Origin: Calditrichota bacterium
GTDB lineage: Bacteria; Calditrichota; Calditrichia; Calditrichales; Calditrichaceae
Assembly (NCBI GenBank): GCA_024278715.1
Contig: JAJRSN010000172.1
Location: 1 to 24,301, forward strand
Direction of reading: 5' to 3'
Length of the DNA stretch: 24,301 nt
Of this stretch, positions 23,569-24,301 are shown piece after piece. Both the position numbers and the translations under genes were made by a program. Position 1 is the stretch's first letter, and each line of letters opens with the position of its first letter. The notes under the pieces are model-generated. The model was not told where the DNA came from, ran no database searches, and worked only from the letters and a program-made list of their open reading frames with translations.

Positions 23569-24301
23569 ATGACAAAAGCGTTTGAATTGAACATCACTCC
23601 CGAGCGGATGGGGCTGCTGTATTTTGATATGCCCGACGAAAAAGTTAACCTCTTTAACGCGGCGGTGCTCTCCGAACTGGATGACATCCTCGATCAAATA
23701 AAAAACGAAGATCTAAGCTGCTTGCTCATTTTCAGCCGAAAAGAAGGAACCTTTATCGCCGGAGCGGATGTCAGGGAATTTTTAAAGATCAACACTTACG
23801 AGCTCGGAATGCGCGCAAGCCGCGGAGGTCAGGAGGTGTTTCATAAATTAAGCCTTCTGCCGTTTCCTACAATCGCTGTTATTAACGGCGCCTGCATGGG
23901 CGGTGGAACGGAGATGAGTCTCGCCTGCACTTATCGCCTGGCGACCGATCATCCTCAAACCAGAATCGCCCTGCCCGAAGTTAGGCTGGGCATATTGCCC
24001 GGTTGGGGCGGTACGCAGCGACTGCCCAAAGTTACGGGTTTGCGCAACGCTTTGGATATTATCTTGACGGGGAAAAATGTGAATGCGGCGCGGGCGTTAA
24101 AGTACGGCTTAATCGATAAGATTCTTACAGCAGAGTGGATGGAAGAGCAGGCTGTCGCTTTTGCCCGATCCGTGGTCAGCGGTAAGATCAAATTAAAAAG
24201 AAGGAAGAAATCGGGAAACAGGTTGGCTGGGTTTTTATTAGAAGAAACCTCTGTCGGACGCTCTTTACTGTTTAAAAAAGCCCGGCAAAAGGTCGTACAA
24301 A
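23569..24301 (+). CDS. fadJ: Multifunctional beta-oxidation alpha subunit, FadJ type, N-terminal enoyl-CoA hydratase part (3' end outside window)
   Basis: The first 244 codons are visible and the frame is open at the window end. The crotonase fold is clear: FIAGADVREF (oxyanion-forming GAD), INGACMGGGTEMSLAC, and LPEVRLGILPGWGGTQRLP. The two catalytic glutamates fall at about E115 and E137, close to E119 and E139 of E. coli FadB. The stretch after residue 205, with GRSLLFKKARQKV, resembles the linker of FadJ/FadB rather than a stand-alone hydratase, which would end near residue 260. The expected 3-hydroxyacyl-CoA dehydrogenase half lies beyond the window. It would hydrate enoyl-CoA and oxidise the product, feeding the thiolase encoded just upstream. 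The ribosome-binding site is weak (TAAAG), and translational coupling to the thiolase is possible. Confidence 0.88.
   Translation, partial: MTKAFELNITPERMGLLYFDMPDEKVNLFNAAVLSELDDILDQIKNEDLSCLLIFSRKEGTFIAGADVREFLKINTYELGMRASRGGQEVFHKLSLLPFPTIAVINGACMGGGTEMSLACTYRLATDHPQTRIALPEVRLGILPGWGGTQRLPKVTGLRNALDIILTGKNVNAARALKYGLIDKILTAEWMEEQAVAFARSVVSGKIKLKRRKKSGNRLAGFLLEETSVGRSLLFKKARQKVVQ

Noticed and set aside
1..24301. CRISPR arrays, tRNA or rRNA genes, insertion sequences, phage genes
   Set aside because: None seen on reading both strands: no regular spaced repeats, no transposase motifs and no clear tRNA cloverleaf.

Overview
All 15 genes supported here lie on the + strand. The style points to a member of the Bacteroidota/FCB neighbourhood, most likely Calditrichota (Caldithrix-like) or a close lineage such as Ignavibacteriota or KSB1. 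The reasons are three proteins ending in 'NYPNPFNP...' type C-terminal sorting domains, PorV/PorQ-family outer-membrane proteins, TonB-dependent receptors with an N-terminal carboxypeptidase-regulatory-like domain, and moderate GC content. The lineage is an inference from protein style; no rRNA or tRNA is present.

Region 1 (1-12427) is a tightly packed run of exported or outer-membrane proteins with gaps of about 13-34 bases. It holds two related cassettes. Cassette A is the C-terminal end of a TonB-dependent receptor, a lipoprotein, a 708-residue secreted protein with an Fn3-like domain and a 'VPNPY' C-terminal domain, and a PorV/PorQ-like protein. Cassette B is a complete TonB-dependent receptor, a 722-residue paralogue of the secreted protein, a second PorV/PorQ-like protein, and an IPT/TIG plus beta-propeller lipoprotein. 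The layout suggests a receptor / surface protein / PorV-like export or anchoring unit that has been duplicated. Its substrate cannot be read from the sequence.

Region 2 (12428-15204) is one 864-residue secreted protein with FG-GAP-type calcium loops, a second propeller-like half and a sorting domain. A strong Rho-independent terminator follows it. The next gap (15205-15401) holds nested inverted repeats.

Region 3 (15402-21528) is a three-gene operon: a GHL10 (DUF187) glycoside hydrolase with a sorting domain, a PD40 (TolB-like) propeller protein, and an Amidase_3 peptidoglycan amidase with Ig-like domains, a possible carbohydrate-binding module and a sorting domain. A second terminator closes it. 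The two enzymes fit successive steps of peptidoglycan breakdown (peptide removal, then cleavage of bare glycan), apparently at the cell surface.

Region 4 (21529-24301) is the start of a fatty-acid beta-oxidation operon: a FadR-like TetR regulator, a FadI-type thiolase and the start of a FadJ-type multifunctional enzyme, which runs off the window. A 7-bp inverted repeat ahead of the regulator is a candidate operator.
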